A DNA stretch of 6,179 nt. Origin: JAAYXU01 sp050942555 (GTDB lineage Bacteria > Bacillota > Clostridia > Christensenellales > UMGS416). The stretch lies in assembly GCA_050942555.1 (NCBI GenBank), contig JBMNNN010000130.1, forward strand, positions 1 through 6,179, read 5' to 3'. Below the pieces are notes generated by a model. It saw nothing but the letters and a program-made list of their open reading frames with translations. It made no database searches and was not told the DNA's origin. Of this stretch, positions 4,146 to 6,179 are shown piece after piece. Both the position numbers and the translations under genes were made by a program. Every line of letters starts with the position of its first letter. Position 1 is the stretch's first letter.

Positions 4146-4997
4146 ATGAGCAAGTTTCTGGTTTCCGCTTTCGCAGACGAAATCGGCGCGCCGCTGGATC
4201 TGCAGATGGAAGTTCTTTCACGCTACGGAATCCGGTATATTGAGTTCCGCGCGGCCGACGGCAAACCCGTGGCCGACTATACGGTCAGCGAAGCCCGCGC
4301 GGCGCTCGCGCGCATGAAGGATCGCGGCTTTGCCGTGTCAGCGGTCGGCTCCCCGATAGGCAAGATCGATATCCGTAGCGATTTCGAGCCCCATATGGAG
4401 AAGTTCCTGCACGTGCTGGAGCTCGCCCATGCGCTGGAAACGAGCTATATCCGTATGTTCAGCTTCTTCATCCCCGAAGGCGAGGCCCCCGCCACCTACC
4501 GCGGCAAGGTGATGGACCAGCTGGGACGCCTCGCAGACGCGGCGCGGGGAAGCGGCGTGATGCTGCTCCACGAGAACGAGAAAGCCATATACGGCGACAT
4601 CCCCGAGCGGTGCCGGGATATTCTCGATACGATGGATCCGACCGTCATGCGGGGCATATATGACTTCTCCAACTTCGTGCAGTGCGGCGTACAGAACTAT
4701 CCATTCGCATGGAACCTGCTGCGCGACAGCATAGTGTATTTCCATATGAAGGATTCGGTGTATTCGGACAGGAAAGCGGAACGCGATATGGGCCGCCAGA
4801 TCACCGGAAACGTACACCGTCCATGCGGGCAGGGCGACGGGGAGTGCCTGCGCATTCTCTCGGAGGCAGCGGCGGCCGGTTTTGAAGGATTCGTTTCCAT
4901 CGAGCCACATCTGGGCGAGGAATACGGACCTACGGGCGCCGAGCGCTTTGACGCTGCGGCCAGGGCTGTGCTGTCGCTCGTCGAGAGTCTGCAATAA
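4146..4997 (+). CDS. Sugar phosphate isomerase/epimerase-like TIM barrel protein
   Basis: This 283-residue protein belongs to the xylose-isomerase-like / AP-endonuclease-2 (AP_endonuc_2) superfamily, which includes IolE, IolI and hydroxypyruvate isomerase. The length is typical. The four expected metal-binding positions are visible at strand ends: E143 (LLHENEK), D173 (YDFSNF), H200 (YFHMKD) and E253 (SIEPHL). Other family-like parts are GIRYIEFR near the start and FSFFIP at 105-110. It is soluble with no signal peptide, so it acts in the cytosol. AGGAG (4133-4137) is 8 bases before the ATG. It is the first gene of an operon with two Gfo/Idh/MocA oxidoreductases. That pairing is seen in inositol, keto-sugar and glycoside degradation. 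The likely chemistry is metal-dependent isomerisation, epimerisation or elimination on an oxidised sugar or cyclitol; the substrate is not determined. A DNA-repair endonuclease IV is unlikely because of the neighbours and motif spacing. Confidence 0.85.
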   Translation: MSKFLVSAFADEIGAPLDLQMEVLSRYGIRYIEFRAADGKPVADYTVSEARAALARMKDRGFAVSAVGSPIGKIDIRSDFEPHMEKFLHVLELAHALETSYIRMFSFFIPEGEAPATYRGKVMDQLGRLADAARGSGVMLLHENEKAIYGDIPERCRDILDTMDPTVMRGIYDFSNFVQCGVQNYPFAWNLLRDSIVYFHMKDSVYSDRKAERDMGRQITGNVHRPCGQGDGECLRILSEAAAAGFEGFVSIEPHLGEEYGPTGAERFDAAARAVLSLVESLQ

Positions 4998-5017
4998 ATA
5001 ATATGGAGGAAAGATCA

Positions 5018-6040
5018 ATGAGAAAAATCGGTTGTGGCGTAGTAGGACTGGGAGCGATTGGCCCCACCCACATCAAGTGCATCAGGGCGATTGACAACGC
5101 GCAGCTCGTCGCGGTATGCGACTGTGTGGAGGAAAAAGCGCTCCGCTATTCACAGGAAAACGATTGCAGGGCATACACGCGCTACGAGGATATGCTGGCC
5201 GACCCCGCGGTGGAGCTCGTGCACATCTGCGTACCCAGCGGCGACCATGCCAATCTGGGCGTGCTGGCGGCGGCCGCCGGAAAGCACGTGCTCGTGGAAA
5301 AGCCCATCGATGTGACGCTGGAGGCGGCGGACCGGCTCATAGAGGCCTGCGACAAGGCCGGTGTGCTGCTCTCATGCATATCGCAGCACCGCTTCGCCGA
5401 CGATCTCATCCGTACCAAAGAGGCCATTGATACGGGACGCATCGGTAAAATTACGTTTGCCGGCTCCCATACCAAATGGTATCGCTCCCAGGAATACTAT
5501 GACAGCGGCGACTGGCGCGGCACATGGGAGCTGGACGGCGGCGGCGCGCTTATGAATCAGTCGGTTCATTATGTGGACATGGTGCAGTGGCTCTGCGGCG
5601 AGGTTGAGGAAGTGACCGCGTACTGCGGCACGCTGGCCCATGAGCGCATCGAGGTCGAGGACGTGGCGGCAGCCATTATGAAGTTCAAAAACGGCGCTAT
5701 CGGTATACTGGAAGGAAACACGACCGCATATCCGGGATTCCAGCAGCGTCTCGACATATATGGATCGAACGGAAGCGTGATCATCGAGAACGACAAGATC
5801 CGCGAGTGGCACTTCCGGGATGAGCAGGATGGAAAGACCGCAGATGCCGGCGAGAGCGCCGGAGCGGGCAGCGCTGCCATTCCCTCATCGTGCCACCAGC
5901 GTCAGGTTCAGGACATGGTGGACGTGATACTGGAGGGGCGCCAGCCTGCCATCACCGGTCGCGACGCCCGCCACCCGCTGGCCATCATACTGGCGGTATA
6001 CGAATCGAGCCGGACGGGCAGGGCAGCAAAAGTAAAGTAG
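5018..6040 (+). CDS. Gfo/Idh/MocA-family NAD(P)-dependent oxidoreductase
   Basis: This 340-residue cytosolic dehydrogenase is of usual family length. The N-terminal Rossmann fold carries GLGAIG (10-15) and an acidic strand-2 end (VAVCDC), which favours NAD over NADP. VEKP (93-96) holds the catalytic Lys95. The C-terminal domain shows WRGTWELDGGGALMNQSVHYVD (166-187), where H184 is the expected catalytic His and D187 a conserved partner. Residues 268-292 form an Asp/Gly/Ala/Ser-rich loop before the final helices. An in-frame ATG at 5003 is rejected because the ribosome site GGAGGA (5005-5010) overlaps it and is 7 bases from the ATG at 5018. The gene starts 20 bases after the isomerase-like gene and is followed after 16 bases by a second family member, so they are co-transcribed. 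Expected reaction: oxidation of a hydroxyl of a sugar, sugar acid or inositol. Family members vary widely in substrate, so no gene symbol is given. Confidence 0.93.
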   Translation: MRKIGCGVVGLGAIGPTHIKCIRAIDNAQLVAVCDCVEEKALRYSQENDCRAYTRYEDMLADPAVELVHICVPSGDHANLGVLAAAAGKHVLVEKPIDVTLEAADRLIEACDKAGVLLSCISQHRFADDLIRTKEAIDTGRIGKITFAGSHTKWYRSQEYYDSGDWRGTWELDGGGALMNQSVHYVDMVQWLCGEVEEVTAYCGTLAHERIEVEDVAAAIMKFKNGAIGILEGNTTAYPGFQQRLDIYGSNGSVIIENDKIREWHFRDEQDGKTADAGESAGAGSAAIPSSCHQRQVQDMVDVILEGRQPAITGRDARHPLAIILAVYESSRTGRAAKVK

Positions 6041-6056
6041 GATTACAAGAATAATT

Positions 6057-6179
6057 ATGAGCAATACAATATTTCGCGTCGCGATCGTCGGCTGCGGAGG
6101 GATTCATCATGAGCACGCGCGGGCGCTGGCTTGCCTGCCCGGTGTGGTTCTGACACAGGTATGCGACAGTAAACCCGAG
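6057..6179 (+). CDS. Second Gfo/Idh/MocA-type oxidoreductase (N-terminal part)
   Basis: The first 41 codons are present before the window ends. They read MSNTIFRVAIVGCGGIHHEHARAL followed by GVVLTQVCDSKPE, a Rossmann start with GCGGI as the dinucleotide-binding glycine motif and VCDSKPE as the second strand with an acidic end. This matches the beginning of Gfo/Idh/MocA dehydrogenases and parallels the preceding gene (GLGAIG, VAVCDC). The HHEH after the glycine motif is also common, usually as xxH. The gene begins 16 bases after the preceding stop. Its ribosome site is weak: AGGA overlaps that stop (6039-6042), about 14 bases from the ATG. Translational coupling is therefore likely. Substrate, length and catalytic residues lie outside the window. 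Confidence 0.8.
   Translation, partial: MSNTIFRVAIVGCGGIHHEHARALACLPGVVLTQVCDSKPE

Noticed and set aside
4338..5018. 226-codon minus-strand ORF opposite the isomerase-like gene
   Set aside because: It is antisense to a gene with intact metal-binding motifs. Such shadows are common in GC-rich coding sequence, and no ribosome site or motif supports it.

Overview
The window looks like a chromosomal segment of a moderately GC-rich Bacillota bacterium, most likely a Clostridia-type anaerobe. The evidence is strong AGGAGG ribosome sites, near-consensus sigma-A promoters, hairpin/T-run terminators, and a Firmicutes-style L10 leader attenuator upstream of rplJ-rplL. The exact taxon cannot be fixed from this sequence.

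Region 1 (1 to about 2210) is a scrapyard of mobile-element and gene debris. From left to right it holds a possible IS256-family terminus (100-128), a 5'-truncated and frameshifted DapA/NanA-type aldolase gene on the minus strand (241-1034), and a 5'-truncated, once-frameshifted IS256-family transposase on the plus strand (1036-1697). The transposase has a nested palindromic tail (1704-1838) and a probable right terminal repeat ending at 1922. That end lies inside a truncated ISNCY/IS1202-like transposase gene on the minus strand (1923-2142). The pieces meet almost base to base, so nested insertion followed by deletion is the simplest history.

Region 2 (2228-3406) is a complete, well-regulated ribosomal stalk operon: a perfect TTGACA-N17-TATAAT promoter, an L10 leader with an attenuator hairpin, rplJ (L10), rplL (L7/L12) and a strong terminator. 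L10 and L7/L12 build the ribosomal stalk, and the L10-L12 complex normally feeds back on this leader. The usual neighbours rplK-rplA and rpoB-rpoC are absent on both sides.

Region 3 (3505-3948) is a single-gene unit with its own promoter, a long 5' UTR with a hairpin, an 87-residue double zinc-ribbon protein, and a bidirectional-type terminator.

Region 4 (4079 to the end) starts a sugar or cyclitol catabolic operon. A promoter overlapped by a 17-bp palindromic operator drives a xylose-isomerase-like TIM-barrel protein and two successive Gfo/Idh/MocA oxidoreductases, the second cut by the window end. This gene mix suggests oxidation and isomerisation of a sugar, inositol or glycoside, but the substrate is not readable from the sequence. 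I found no clearly unprecedented system. The most interesting items are the palindromic element in the IS tail, the alternative pairing in the L10 leader, the operator, and the sugar operon.
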